DNA of 64,000 nt from Bordetella parapertussis (GCA_943331005.2 CALQJX020000017.1:1-64000), one strand, 5' to 3'. Counted from the first letter of the stretch, positions 26,947-36,824 are shown. Translations and numbers: made by a program. Notes: generated from the sequence alone by a model not told the origin.

Positions 26947-27651
26947 ATGGCAAATTCAGCTAGAAATATCCCAGGCTCAGAACCACAACAGGAAACTGTA
27001 GTATACGAGGAATCGAATGCGCTTGAGAATGTTCAGGTATTTTACGAAAAGAAAAAGAAGACCATCAGCACTGTAACTACAGTTGTACTCGTTGTTGTGG
27101 TTGGCTATTTTGGCTACATGAAAATGTACAAAGGCCCTAACGATGAAAAAGCCGCTGCTGCTATGTACTGGCCTCAGCTTTATTTCTCTGCCGATTCTCT
27201 GAATCAGGCCCTCAACGGCGATGGCAAGAACCTCGGTTTCAGCAAACTTGCTACCAAATACAGCGGCACTCCTGCCGGCAACCTGGCTCACTACTACGAG
27301 GGTATCTGCTACCTGAAAATGGGTGACTTCGCAAAATCAATCAAGGCGCTCGAATCTTTCGACGGCAAGGGTACTGCTCTCGGCAACCAGGCAGCTGGTG
27401 CTATGGGTCTTGCTTATATGGAAAGCGGCAACACCGCCAAAGCTATCGAGAGCTTCAAGAAAGCAACTTCAGACAAAGAAGATGTACTGGTTACACCAAT
27501 GTACCTCTACCACCTCGGCATGGCTTACCAGACCGCTGGTCAGAACAACGAAGCTAAAGAAACCTTCAAGCGTCTGCGCGACGAATATCCACGCAGCCTG
27601 CAGGCTAAAGATATGGACAAAGAACTGGCTCGTCTCGGCGATCTGAACTAA
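26947..27651 (+). CDS. Membrane-anchored TPR protein (YfgM-like)
   Basis: A 234-residue protein with a short cytoplasmic N-terminus, one transmembrane helix (about 42-60) and a periplasmic TPR domain. Repeats are visible at about 115-148 (YYEGICYLKMGDFAKSIKAL), 152-180 (GAMGLAYMESGNTAKAIES) and 187-223 (YHLGMAYQTAGQNNEAKETF). This matches the YfgM arrangement, a SecYEG-associated protein in enterobacteria; that role here is only suggested. It ends at a strong bidirectional terminator. Codon use is rich in frequent codons, suggesting good expression. Confidence 0.85.
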   Translation: MANSARNIPGSEPQQETVVYEESNALENVQVFYEKKKKTISTVTTVVLVVVVGYFGYMKMYKGPNDEKAAAAMYWPQLYFSADSLNQALNGDGKNLGFSKLATKYSGTPAGNLAHYYEGICYLKMGDFAKSIKALESFDGKGTALGNQAAGAMGLAYMESGNTAKAIESFKKATSDKEDVLVTPMYLYHLGMAYQTAGQNNEAKETFKRLRDEYPRSLQAKDMDKELARLGDLN

Positions 27652-27674
27652 TCTATGTTCTCAAAATACTCCAT

Positions 27675-27706
27675 AAAAAAACCTCAGCAACTGCTGAGGT
27701 TTTTTT
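27675..27706. terminator. Bidirectional rho-independent terminator
   Basis: An 8-bp stem ACCTCAGC/GCTGAGGT with an AACT loop (27681-27700), flanked by an A-run on the left and seven T on the right, between the convergent TPR and transglutaminase genes. Confidence 0.93.
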
Positions 27707-27753
27707 ATGGGCATCTCCGCCGGATAACTCTTCTTTAATGTCTTACCACTACC

Positions 27754-29733
27754 CTACAACTTCATTCCGTCCATCTTATCTATAGCACGCTGCAGTTGTT
27801 TTATGCCCGACTGCACTGCCCTCTTCTGCTTTTCATTCTCCTTCAGATCAAAGGCTTTTTTGCCTGCTATGCTGCCTGCCTCCAGTGCCTCCCTGCTTTT
27901 CTCTGCCCTTTCCATATAGTCTACAATGGTCAGCTGCCTTTTATAGATCTTGTTCAGCATTCCGAACAGCTTTTTGTTCTTCTCCAGATAGTTCACATAC
28001 ACTGCCAGATCGCCCGATGCGGTATCTATAGCCTCCTCATAGTCTTTTACAGCACTTGCATAGTCGGTACGCAGCTGCATATCCACATTGGCCCATTTCT
28101 TGTACTGCTCATAACTACGCAGGTTATTGCGGTACATATCAAGCATTACCACATGCTCCTTGTGCAGCCTTTCAAAACGTACCACTACCGTATCAAAATC
28201 GGCGAAGTAGTATTTCTGCAGCGTATCTGTCACCTTATATTTCTGATCTCTGAAAAAGCCACTCCATTTCTTCACCTCATCGTCATAGCTGTCGTGCATG
28301 CCCAGTCTTTCTATCGCTTCTTTGCGCAGCATAGAGTCCTCAGCCGTCATAGACTTCATCAGCGAATCCAGCAGTAATACACTGTTCACTATTATCTCCC
28401 GCACATCCTTGCCATCGGCCGCTGTGGTTTGTTTTTTCTTTCCTATGCGGTCTTCTCTGGCGGCAATAGAGTCAGTTATCGCATACAGCTCCGGCGAACC
28501 TTCCTTCTTGCGCACCTTGGCAGTAGTTATATCTTCCAGCTTATTGGCATTCAGTCCGTTCTTTCTGCGCTGCACCTCTGCCAGCTTCTTCCTTGCCTTA
28601 CCCGATCTGGTATCGCCTGTTTTGATATGTTTTTTAGCATTGGCCACAGCGCGTTTATCGTCTGTTCTTATCAGCCTTATCTGCTGCTTCGCCTCCATGC
28701 TCTTGGTCTTGTTCTTCTTTTTCAGCTTGTTATATTCCTCCGGAAAGGCCTTCTTCTGCAGTTTTATATACTCCATCGACTTTTTAAGGTCGTTATTGGC
28801 ATCCTTCACCATCAGATCCGGATGCTGCACCGTACTGTCGGTCAGCACCTTATCAATCATAGACTCTGCCCTGTAGGTATTCTTCAGTGCCATTATTACC
28901 GGGTAGCGGCTGTTGTAGGCATACACCCTGTCGGCCATCTCAAAAAGCTTTTGCTTTTCGTCAAGGGCAGCTATTTTATCCAGCCTCGGGTCTTTCTGCT
29001 GCAATTTGCTGAATTGCTCGTTGAACACGCGCACCGCACTATCGCCTGCCTCAAAGATCTGCAGCGGCATGGCAGTATCTGTCAGTTGCCACAGCGGGTC
29101 CGATGGTATATGTTTCAGCCTGAAGGTCTCCGGATCCTGCATAAAATACTTCGGATCGTATTTGAACCTGAACCTTAGGCTCCTTACACTCATCTTTTTC
29201 TTCAGGAATATCTTATCCAGCAATATGCGTAGCAGGCTCCTCTTCTGGTATATATTACCTGCACCCCAGGTAGCATCTACCAGCTCCCATTTGCCATTTA
29301 TACGCACAGCATTCCATTCGTGCCTCGGTATGTGCATCTCATCTCCGTTATCAAACAGCCAGTCTTTGGCGTATCCTTCTATGGTCACAGCCTGCAGACC
29401 CGCATCCCTGCATAGGGTTGCATACAGTTCCGCATAACCCTCACAAATAGCCTTCCGCGACTTCAGTGCCCTTTCGGCCTTGTCATTATGGTATTCGGGA
29501 AACTTACGAAGCGCCTCCACATCGTATTTTATATTGTGGGTCACCCAGTTATAGATAGCATTGGCCTTTTCGCGCTCTCCCTTCTGATCGAAGCTGATAA
29601 CAGTAGCCAGCGACAGGTGGTCATTGCCGTATTTACCGGCCTCTACCAGCCCTATGGCGGTATCTGTCTGACTTTTGGCCACTAACGGCGACAGCAACGA
29701 CAGGCTTAAAGAAAGGGTTATAAGTCTGTTCAT
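27754..29733 (-). CDS. Secreted transglutaminase-like protein with long helical tail
   Basis: A 659-residue exported protein. A signal peptide (residues 1-21) is followed by a transglutaminase-core domain (about 35-165) with the full triad: C97 in AICEGYAELYATLC, H138 in PRHEWNAV and D153 in WELVDATWG. Residues 180-230 are a short beta segment. From about 290 to the end it is highly charged, Lys/Glu/Arg-rich, mostly helical and coiled-coil-like. No T9SS domain is present, so it probably stays in the periplasm. The family includes cysteine peptidases and cross-linking enzymes acting on cell wall or protein; the substrate is unknown. I use the ATG at 29733 because it opens the signal peptide; the longer frame prepends 24 basic residues. 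Confidence 0.82.
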   Translation of the reverse strand: MNRLITLSLSLSLLSPLVAKSQTDTAIGLVEAGKYGNDHLSLATVISFDQKGEREKANAIYNWVTHNIKYDVEALRKFPEYHNDKAERALKSRKAICEGYAELYATLCRDAGLQAVTIEGYAKDWLFDNGDEMHIPRHEWNAVRINGKWELVDATWGAGNIYQKRSLLRILLDKIFLKKKMSVRSLRFRFKYDPKYFMQDPETFRLKHIPSDPLWQLTDTAMPLQIFEAGDSAVRVFNEQFSKLQQKDPRLDKIAALDEKQKLFEMADRVYAYNSRYPVIMALKNTYRAESMIDKVLTDSTVQHPDLMVKDANNDLKKSMEYIKLQKKAFPEEYNKLKKKNKTKSMEAKQQIRLIRTDDKRAVANAKKHIKTGDTRSGKARKKLAEVQRRKNGLNANKLEDITTAKVRKKEGSPELYAITDSIAAREDRIGKKKQTTAADGKDVREIIVNSVLLLDSLMKSMTAEDSMLRKEAIERLGMHDSYDDEVKKWSGFFRDQKYKVTDTLQKYYFADFDTVVVRFERLHKEHVVMLDMYRNNLRSYEQYKKWANVDMQLRTDYASAVKDYEEAIDTASGDLAVYVNYLEKNKKLFGMLNKIYKRQLTIVDYMERAEKSREALEAGSIAGKKAFDLKENEKQKRAVQSGIKQLQRAIDKMDGMKL

Positions 29734-29864
29734 AGACAGTATTAAGATCTTTAAAGTGTAAAATCGATAAAAATACTCTTTTCCTTTTTCTTTTTCACTC
29801 CTCATTCAAGGCTTCTTTACACTATTATCATAGAGATTCGTGTGTATCTGTCTGCCTTTTTTAT

Positions 29865-29872
29865 TACATTTG
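29865..29872 (+). promoter_or_regulatory. -7 promoter element TACATTTG for lpdA
   Basis: Exact TAnnTTTG match 44 nt before the ATG of the dihydrolipoyl dehydrogenase gene. Confidence 0.55.
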
Positions 29873-29916
29873 CTGCTCACATTGAACTATTATTTACCAA
29901 ACAATAAAATGATCTT

Positions 29917-31323
29917 ATGGCATACGACGTGATCGTAATAGGAAGTGGCCCTGGTGGTTATGTTGCAGCAATCCGTGCATCTCAGCTGGGTTACAAAACA
30001 GCAATTATTGAAAAAGAAAGCATGGGTGGTATCTGCCTCAACTGGGGCTGTATCCCTACTAAAGCACTGCTGAAATCTGCTAGTGTATACGAACAGTTCA
30101 CTCATGCTGCCGATTACGGTATCGTTGCCGGCGACTTCAAAGCAGACTTCGGTGCTATGGTTAAGCGTAGCCGTGGTGTTGCAGACAAAATGAGTAAGGG
30201 TATTGCCTTCCTCATGAAGAAGAACAAGATCGACATCGTTAACGGTTTCGGTAAACTGAATGCTAAGAAAGAAATAGAAGTTACCGGTGCCGATGGCAAA
30301 GTAACTATACTGCAGGCTAAACATACTATCCTGGCTACAGGTGCCCGCAGCCGCCAGCTGCCAAACCTGCCTATGGATGGCAAAAAAGTAATAGGCTATC
30401 GCGATGCAATGGTGCTGCCGGAGCAGCCAAAAAGCCTCATCGTAGTTGGCTCTGGTGCTATAGGCGTAGAGTTTGCATACTTCTACAACAGCATCGGCAC
30501 TAAAGTAACTATCGTTGAGTTCCTGCCACGCATAGTACCGGTTGAAGATGAGGACATATCTAAAGAACTGGAAAAAAGCTTCAAGAAGAAGGGCATAACT
30601 GTTATGACCAACTCTTCTGTAGAAAAAGTAGATACTTCGGGCGCAGGCGTAAAAGCTACTGTAAAAACAGCTACCGGCGAGATGATACTGGAAGCAGACG
30701 TACTGCTGAGCGCAGTAGGTGTTGCAGCCAACATCGAGAACATAGGCCTCGAAGCACTCAATATCAAAACCGACAAAGGAAGGGTTCTTGTAGACAAATT
30801 CTACAAAACAAATGCAGATGGCATCTACGCTATCGGCGATATCACTCCGGGTCAGGCGCTGGCACACGTTGCTTCTAAAGAAGCGATCATATGCGTGGAA
30901 GCATTTGCTCACAAAGACGGCAAATACAAGCACAACCCTGAACCACTCGACTACGGCAACGTACCGGGCTGTACTTACTGCTCTCCTGAGATCGCAAGTG
31001 TGGGACTTACAGAAAAGCAGGCTAAAGATGCCGGTTACGAAGTAAAAGTGGGTAAATTCCCATTCTCTGCTTCGGGCAAGGCTACTGCATCAGGCGCCAC
31101 CGAAGGTTTCGTAAAAGTCATCTTCGACGCCAAATACGGCGAGTGGCTGGGTACACACATGATCGGCTCCAACGTTACAGAAATGATAGCTGAGACCGTA
31201 GTGGCCCGCAAACTGGAAACTACATGGCAGGAAGTGCTGGACAGCATTCACCCGCACCCAACTATGAGCGAAGGCATCAAAGATGCGGTAGAAGTAGCAC
31301 TCGGCGAAGCCATCCACCTGTAA
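29917..31323 (+). CDS. lpdA: Dihydrolipoyl dehydrogenase (E3)
   Basis: A 468-residue FAD flavoprotein that reoxidises lipoamide for the PDH, 2-oxoglutarate and glycine-cleavage complexes. FAD motif G-S-G-P-G-G-Y (9-15); redox disulfide C40-L-N-W-G-C45; NAD motif VVGSGAIGVEFAYFYNSIG (about 176-194); FAD-binding YAIGDI (about 304-309); C-terminal active-site HPHPTMSEGIKDAV. Length is canonical and the ATG start is clear. It is monocistronic, with its own promoter element and a strong terminator. Confidence 0.97.
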   Translation: MAYDVIVIGSGPGGYVAAIRASQLGYKTAIIEKESMGGICLNWGCIPTKALLKSASVYEQFTHAADYGIVAGDFKADFGAMVKRSRGVADKMSKGIAFLMKKNKIDIVNGFGKLNAKKEIEVTGADGKVTILQAKHTILATGARSRQLPNLPMDGKKVIGYRDAMVLPEQPKSLIVVGSGAIGVEFAYFYNSIGTKVTIVEFLPRIVPVEDEDISKELEKSFKKKGITVMTNSSVEKVDTSGAGVKATVKTATGEMILEADVLLSAVGVAANIENIGLEALNIKTDKGRVLVDKFYKTNADGIYAIGDITPGQALAHVASKEAIICVEAFAHKDGKYKHNPEPLDYGNVPGCTYCSPEIASVGLTEKQAKDAGYEVKVGKFPFSASGKATASGATEGFVKVIFDAKYGEWLGTHMIGSNVTEMIAETVVARKLETTWQEVLDSIHPHPTMSEGIKDAVEVALGEAIHL

Positions 31324-31351
31324 TAGTTCCAAACTTCAATACATTGCATAC

Positions 31352-31387
31352 AATAGCCGGCAGCACATCTGCCGGCTATTCTTTTTC
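31352..31387 (+). terminator. Rho-independent terminator of lpdA
   Basis: A 12-bp perfect stem (31352-31363 with 31369-31380) with a 5-nt loop, followed by CTTTTT. Confidence 0.93.
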
Positions 31388-31465
31388 TGCATGCACTATA
31401 TGATACAGGAATGGCCACATATAGATAGCTGATACAGGTAGCAACATCTATAAGGCCAAATAGCC

Positions 31466-31473
31466 TAATTTTG
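31466..31473 (+). promoter_or_regulatory. -7 promoter element TAATTTTG for the RND permease
   Basis: Exact TAnnTTTG match 16 nt before the ATG at 31490. Confidence 0.5.
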
Positions 31474-31489
31474 GGACGATTCTAATTGT

Positions 31490-34400
31490 ATGAGCCTTCC
31501 TTCACTTTCGTTGCGCCGCCCCGTTCTGGCCATAGTACTCAATATCATCATTGTGGTATTTGGTGCTATTGGTTTCAAAACGCTGGGCATCCGCGACTAC
31601 CCTTCTATAGACCCGCCCATCATCAATGTTAAGACCACTTACTCTGGAGCTAATCCGGATGTAATAGAGTCGCAGATCACCGAACCGCTGGAGAAATCTA
31701 TCAACGGCATTGCGGGCATCAAGAACATATCCTCTACCAGCCTGCAGGGTACCAGCAGCATCAGTGTCGAGTTCGATCTGGGGGTGGACCTTGAAGCGGC
31801 CACCAACGATGTACGCGACAAAGTTTCACAGGCAATAAAAGGTTTACCACAGGATATTGACGGACCTCCGGTTGTTACCAAGTCCGATGCCAGTAGCGCC
31901 CCTATCATTTCTATGACGGTGCAGAGCATGACCCGAAACCCCATGCAGCTTACCGACTATGCCGAGAATGTATTGCTCGAAAGGCTGCAGACAATACCCG
32001 GAGTGAGCAGCATACAGGTATGGGGAGAAAAACTCTATGCCATGCGCCTCTGGCTGGACCCGCTGAAAATGGCCGCCTACGGCATTACCTTCTCCGATGT
32101 TCAGGCTGCCCTCAACAAACAGAATGTAGAACTGCCAGCAGGCAAACTTTCGGGCTACAATACCGAACTGGCTGTGCGCACCATGGGCAGGCTCTATACC
32201 GAAGATGACTTTAACAGGCTCATAGTTAAGAACGTAGACAGTACCGACATTCACCTGCGCGATATAGGCGAAGCTGTACTGGGTGCAACCAACGAAGAAA
32301 CACAGCTCAAGGAAAGCGGCATACCGATGGTGGCACTGGCGCTCATACCGCAGCCCGGGTCCAACTATGTGGCTATTGCCGATGAGTTCTACAAACGCTA
32401 CGAACAGCTGCGCAAGGATATACCTTCCGACATAAAGGTGGATATAGCCATGGATACCACCACCTTCATCAAGAAGTCCATATCAGAGGTGGAAGAAACC
32501 CTGCTTATCTCCTTCCTGCTCGTTATCATTATCATTTATCTCTTCTTCCGCGACTGGCTCATTGCCTTCCGTCCGCTTATAGATATACCTGTCAGCCTCA
32601 TTGGTGCATTTTTCATCATGTACATCATGGGCTTCACTATCAATATCCTCAGCCTGCTGGCCATAGTGCTGGCTACCGGCCTGGTGGTTGATGATGGTAT
32701 TGTCGTCACAGAAAACATCTTCCGGAAAATTGAAGAAGGGATGGACAAAAACAAGGCAGCCAAAGAAGGCAGCGAGGAGATCTACTTTGCGGTTATCTCC
32801 ACATCCATCACGCTGGCGGTAGTATTCCTCCCCATTATCTTCCTGCAGGGTTTCACCGGTCGTTTGTTCCGCGAATTTGGTGTGGTGGTAGCCGGTGCGG
32901 TGCTTATCTCTGCATTCGTTTCCCTTACCCTCACACCTGTGCTCAATGTGCTCATGACAAAGGATGTGCACAAACCTTCCCGTTTCTACACAGCTACTGA
33001 ACCTTTCTTTGTGGGCCTGGAGACAAAATACCGCAACGGACTGCAATGGATCATGAAGCACCGCTGGGTGGGCCTGGCAGGTATTATGGGCTCCTTCCTC
33101 CTCATTTGGGCACTGGGCAAAACGCTACCCAGCGAGCTGGCACCTATAGAAGACCGCAGCCGTTTCCGCCTGCAGATAACCGCCCCCGAAGGCACCTCTT
33201 ACGATGCTATGGATAATTACATAGACCGGCTGGTAAATGTGATCATAGACAGCGTACCCGAAAAACAAATAGCTCTCTCCATTACCGCACCGGGCTTCTC
33301 CAATGGCTCCATCAATTCGGGTATGGCCAACATAAAACTTTCCGACCCCGAATTCCGCAAGCGTAGTCAGGACGATATCGTTCAGTCATTGGGCAAAACC
33401 CTGCAGAAAAACAATTTCGGCAAGGCATTCCCTATTCAGGAGCAGACCATATCGGTGAAGCGTAGCGGCAGTGCCCTGCCGGTAGCCTTTGTACTGCAAA
33501 ACATAGACTTTACCAAGCTGCAGAAGGTGCTACCACGCTTCATGGATGAGGCCAATGCCGACAAGACCTTTCAGGGGGTAGATGTGGATCTGAAATTCAA
33601 CAAACCCGAAATAGCGGTAGATATAGACCGCGACAAGGCATCAGAAATGGGCATTGCCATAAGCGACATATCGCAGACATTGCAGTTCGCCCTCAGCAAT
33701 GGCCGCCTCGGCTACTTCACCATGAGTGGCAAGCAGTATCAGGTCATAGGCCAGGTCAATCGTTCCAGCAGAGATGCGCCGGTAGATCTTGCCCGGTATT
33801 ATGTGCGCAGCCGCAATGGCGAAATGGTTTCTATAGATAATGTGGTTGCATTCAGAGAGTCTACCAGCCCATCGCAGATATACCATTATAACCGCTACAA
33901 ATCGGCCACCATATCCGCCAATCTGGCTCAGGGCAAGACCATTGGCGATGGCATTGAGACCATGAAGACCATTTATGCAAAGCTGCAGAAAGAGCAACTT
34001 ATAGACGAGAGCTTCAGCTATTCGCTATCTGGTGCATCGCAGGACTATGCCGAAAGCTCCTCCAATACTTCCTTTGCCTTCCTGCTGGCACTGGTACTTA
34101 TCTACCTCATTCTTGCTGCCCAGTTCGATAGTTTCATGGATCCGCTCATCATCATGCTCACTGTGCCGCTGGCATTGGCAGGGGCAGTACTTACCCTCTG
34201 GTATTTCGACCAGACCCTCAATATCTTCTCTCAGATAGGTATGATCATGCTGATAGGATTGGTTACCAAAAATGGTATCCTCATAGTAGAGTATGCCAAT
34301 AATCTGCGCGAAAAAGGAGCCACCATTATGGAGGCGGCAATCACAGCATCCAGTATGCGTATGAGGCCCATCCTCATGACCAGTCTGGCCATGGTGTTTG

Positions 34401-34570
34401 GCGCACTGCCTATTGCATTGTCATTGGGCGCTGCCTCTACCAGCCGCAAATCGCTGGGGTTGGTTATTGTAGGTGGTGTTATGTTCTCGCTTGTTTTGTC
34501 CCTGTTCATAGTACCCGTCATATACTCCTTCCTTTCCCGCAGAAAAGTAAAAACAGAAGAGACTGCATAG
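31490..34570 (+). CDS. AcrB-type (HAE1) multidrug RND efflux permease
   Basis: A 1026-residue inner-membrane proton-driven transporter. N-terminal MSLPSLSLRRPVLAIVLNI helix; periplasmic porter domain with ATNDVRDKVSQA; the proton-relay helix AIVLATGLVVDDGIVVTENIF with the paired Asp of HAE1 pumps; second half repeating the fold and ending in SRKSLGLVIVGGVMFSLVLSLFIVPVIYSF. Length and topology (12 helices) are standard. Unlike most such genes it has no adaptor or outer-membrane partner beside it: the left neighbour is lpdA and the right one a repeat array. It probably borrows partners encoded elsewhere. Substrate unknown. Confidence 0.94.
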   Translation: MSLPSLSLRRPVLAIVLNIIIVVFGAIGFKTLGIRDYPSIDPPIINVKTTYSGANPDVIESQITEPLEKSINGIAGIKNISSTSLQGTSSISVEFDLGVDLEAATNDVRDKVSQAIKGLPQDIDGPPVVTKSDASSAPIISMTVQSMTRNPMQLTDYAENVLLERLQTIPGVSSIQVWGEKLYAMRLWLDPLKMAAYGITFSDVQAALNKQNVELPAGKLSGYNTELAVRTMGRLYTEDDFNRLIVKNVDSTDIHLRDIGEAVLGATNEETQLKESGIPMVALALIPQPGSNYVAIADEFYKRYEQLRKDIPSDIKVDIAMDTTTFIKKSISEVEETLLISFLLVIIIIYLFFRDWLIAFRPLIDIPVSLIGAFFIMYIMGFTINILSLLAIVLATGLVVDDGIVVTENIFRKIEEGMDKNKAAKEGSEEIYFAVISTSITLAVVFLPIIFLQGFTGRLFREFGVVVAGAVLISAFVSLTLTPVLNVLMTKDVHKPSRFYTATEPFFVGLETKYRNGLQWIMKHRWVGLAGIMGSFLLIWALGKTLPSELAPIEDRSRFRLQITAPEGTSYDAMDNYIDRLVNVIIDSVPEKQIALSITAPGFSNGSINSGMANIKLSDPEFRKRSQDDIVQSLGKTLQKNNFGKAFPIQEQTISVKRSGSALPVAFVLQNIDFTKLQKVLPRFMDEANADKTFQGVDVDLKFNKPEIAVDIDRDKASEMGIAISDISQTLQFALSNGRLGYFTMSGKQYQVIGQVNRSSRDAPVDLARYYVRSRNGEMVSIDNVVAFRESTSPSQIYHYNRYKSATISANLAQGKTIGDGIETMKTIYAKLQKEQLIDESFSYSLSGASQDYAESSSNTSFAFLLALVLIYLILAAQFDSFMDPLIIMLTVPLALAGAVLTLWYFDQTLNIFSQIGMIMLIGLVTKNGILIVEYANNLREKGATIMEAAITASSMRMRPILMTSLAMVFGALPIALSLGAASTSRKSLGLVIVGGVMFSLVLSLFIVPVIYSFLSRRKVKTEETA

Positions 34571-34571
34571 G

Positions 34572-34941
34572 AAGCCGCAAAAAACCGGATCAAAATACTG
34601 ACTGCAAAAAATGCTCCGTCAGGATCATCCCCTTTGTAGCCTGAGCGAAACACCCAACACACATTGCTCCGTCAGGAGCTACCCTATCGCAGCCATAAAA
34701 ATGGCAACAAAACTGCATGAAAATACTCACTGCAAATATGCTCCGTCAGGAGCATCCGCTTTGTAGCCTGAGCGAAATACCCAACACACAATGCTCCGTC
34801 AGGAGCTACCCTATCGCAGCCATAAAAATGGCAACAAAACTGGATGAAAAACTCATTGCAAATATGCTCCGTCAGGTGCATAAGCTTTGTAGCCTGAGCG
34901 AAACACCCTACACACATTGCTCCGTCAGGAGCTACCCCCTC
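34572..34941. repeat. Tandem 126-127-bp repeat array with GCTCCGTCAGGAGC palindromes
   Basis: Three units start near 34611, 34738 and 34864 (spacing 127 and 126 bp), preceded by a decayed partial unit from 34572. Each full unit holds two copies of GCTCCGTCAGGAGC or a close variant, a 5-bp stem with a GTCA loop, separated by TTTGTAGCCTGAGCGAAA and a CACCCAACACACA-like stretch. The third unit stops after its second palindrome. It fills the gap between the convergent RND and NHL-repeat genes. Frames crossing it on both strands are not conserved, since 127 is not a multiple of three, so I treat it as non-coding. Confidence 0.9.
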
Positions 34942-34970
34942 TTTGTTCGCCGCAGCGGTAACAGCTACCG

Positions 34971-36788
34971 TTATTCCTTCTGCAATTTCACCACATTTCG
35001 GGTTCCATTGGCAGCAGTGGTGGCTATGCAATACAAGCCTGCGGGCAACTGTGTCACAGAAACACTGTTTTCACCTGCCCTCAAATTGCCCCGCAACACT
35101 ATATCGCCGGCAATACCCATAATTACAAATTCCAAAGCCTCGGTAGCCGTTATATGCACTATATCAGTTGCCGGATTGGGGAATATCCTTGCATCATTGG
35201 TTCCTGCTGCTACATGAGGCACATTATCGGGGCACCACAATATATACAGGGGAAAGAAAGCAGTATCGATACCACAACTGTCTGATACTGCATAAAAAGC
35301 AGTGTCAGATAAATTATAAGTAAAAGGCGTTACATTTCCTGTAGCAGATATAGTTGCCAGAGTAGTATCAGTAAGTCCCCATATACCACCGATGGCACCG
35401 GTCACATACAGGTCGGCCTGGTAGCAAAAAGTATCTACACCGCTGGCACCGTGCCAGCCGTTCATACCATGTATCGCCCCGGCATAAGGGCCTACTGTTT
35501 CCTGCCTTGTGGCAAACATAGCGGCACAGGCGTTGGTAATAGTATAAGTGACCACTACTGCTCCTTTGGTCATTCCTATCAGCACTCCGGCTGCATTTAT
35601 GGCCCCTATGCTGGTATCACTTACTGTCCATACGCCCCCGGGCACCGCATCAGCCAGCGCTATTGTATCTCCTGCACACAACAGCGTATCTCCTGTTATA
35701 GGTGCTACCCATGGAGCCGTACAACTATCTGTTTTGCGCAGATATGCCCCGTTCAGTTCTGCTATGTACTTGTAGCCGTTCTTATCTATGGCAATGCCCT
35801 GCGGGTAGTTGAGCTGCGCCGAAAATGCAGGCCCACCATCGCCGCTGTGACCACTAGTGCCATTACCCGCATAGGTAGTTATTATGCCCGATGTAGCTAC
35901 TTTTCTTACTACATTATTATGCTCATCTGCTATATACAGATTGCCATAGCGGTCTGTTGCCAATCCATCGGGGTAACTCATAGCGGCTGCCGTTGCCGGG
36001 CCACCATTGCCACTATACCCGTTTATGCCATTACCTGCAAACAGCGAAATGTTGCCTGCAGGGTTTATCTTTCTTACCCTGCTGTTATAGTTGTCTGTAA
36101 AATAAACATTGCCGCTCCTGTCCACAGCTATACCTCTCGGGCTTTGAATAGACGCCAATATAGCCGGTCCGCCATCGCCACTATAACTCCAAGATCCTGT
36201 TCCGGCAATTCTGGTAATGATACCTGTAGTAGCTATCTTCCGAATTACGTAATTACCATTATCACTTATATACAGATTGCCGGCACTGTCTGCTGCAATA
36301 CCCTGAGGATAATTGAGTAATGCAGCCGTTGCCGGACCGCCATCGCCGCTATAGCCGCCCCCGATCACTCCGGCATCTCCTGCTATTGTTGATATGATAC
36401 CTGCAGCATTCACCTTCCTTATCACACTATTATCACCATCAGCTATATACACATTCCCGTATCTGTCTGCCGCCAATGCCGATGGCAACCCTATGTTAGC
36501 CGCACTGGCAGGCCCTCCGTCGCCGGAACTGCCACCTATACCCGTACCTGCAAAAGTGGTTATGATACCGCTGGTGCTTATCTTCTTCACCTTGCGGCAG
36601 TTGCCACATCCTATATATACATTGCCACTGGTATCAGTTGCCACAGATGATAGCTGCCCCACAGCCGCCCCAAGAGCGGGGCCACCATCGCCACTGCAAG
36701 ACCATACACCTGTGCCTGCAATCGTAGTAATAGTCTGTGCCTTCACAACAAAAGGGGAAAGCAGCAGCAACAGTAACAGATGTTTCAT
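34971..36788 (-). CDS. NHL-repeat secreted protein with T9SS sorting domain
   Basis: A 605-residue exported protein. A signal peptide (MKHLLLLLLLSPFVVKA) is followed by six NHL beta-propeller blades of about 55 residues (about 20-345), each with a S-G-D/N-G-G-P-A motif and a G-N-x-Y-I/F-x-D/G-x-x-N-x-x-x-R-K segment. The first blade replaces the usual D-G-D-N by G-C-G-N-C. Two Ig-like modules follow (350-520), then a T9SS type A domain (FPNPATDIV, LPAGLYCIAT). Six-bladed NHL propellers bind proteins, RNA or polysaccharide; here an extracellular or surface-attached binding role is inferred. It is the first of three T9SS cargo genes in a row. Confidence 0.9.
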   Translation of the reverse strand: MKHLLLLLLLSPFVVKAQTITTIAGTGVWSCSGDGGPALGAAVGQLSSVATDTSGNVYIGCGNCRKVKKISTSGIITTFAGTGIGGSSGDGGPASAANIGLPSALAADRYGNVYIADGDNSVIRKVNAAGIISTIAGDAGVIGGGYSGDGGPATAALLNYPQGIAADSAGNLYISDNGNYVIRKIATTGIITRIAGTGSWSYSGDGGPAILASIQSPRGIAVDRSGNVYFTDNYNSRVRKINPAGNISLFAGNGINGYSGNGGPATAAAMSYPDGLATDRYGNLYIADEHNNVVRKVATSGIITTYAGNGTSGHSGDGGPAFSAQLNYPQGIAIDKNGYKYIAELNGAYLRKTDSCTAPWVAPITGDTLLCAGDTIALADAVPGGVWTVSDTSIGAINAAGVLIGMTKGAVVVTYTITNACAAMFATRQETVGPYAGAIHGMNGWHGASGVDTFCYQADLYVTGAIGGIWGLTDTTLATISATGNVTPFTYNLSDTAFYAVSDSCGIDTAFFPLYILWCPDNVPHVAAGTNDARIFPNPATDIVHITATEALEFVIMGIAGDIVLRGNLRAGENSVSVTQLPAGLYCIATTAANGTRNVVKLQKE

Positions 36789-36816
36789 AAAAGCGTACTT
36801 ACGTTATTAAGTTTTA

Positions 36817-36824
36817 CAAATGTA
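36817..36824 (-). promoter_or_regulatory. -7 promoter element TACATTTG for the NHL gene
   Basis: Exact TAnnTTTG match on the minus strand, 28 nt before the ATG at 36788. Confidence 0.55.

Noticed and set aside
29890..30933. 347-codon minus-strand frame opposite lpdA
   Set aside because: Antisense shadow with Cys/Phe/Tyr-rich composition and no domain.
34684..35217. Open frames on both strands across the 126-bp repeats, giving repeated peptides
   Set aside because: The frames exist only because the DNA repeats; unit spacing of 127 and 126 bp breaks frame, there is no start context, and they overlap the NHL gene end.
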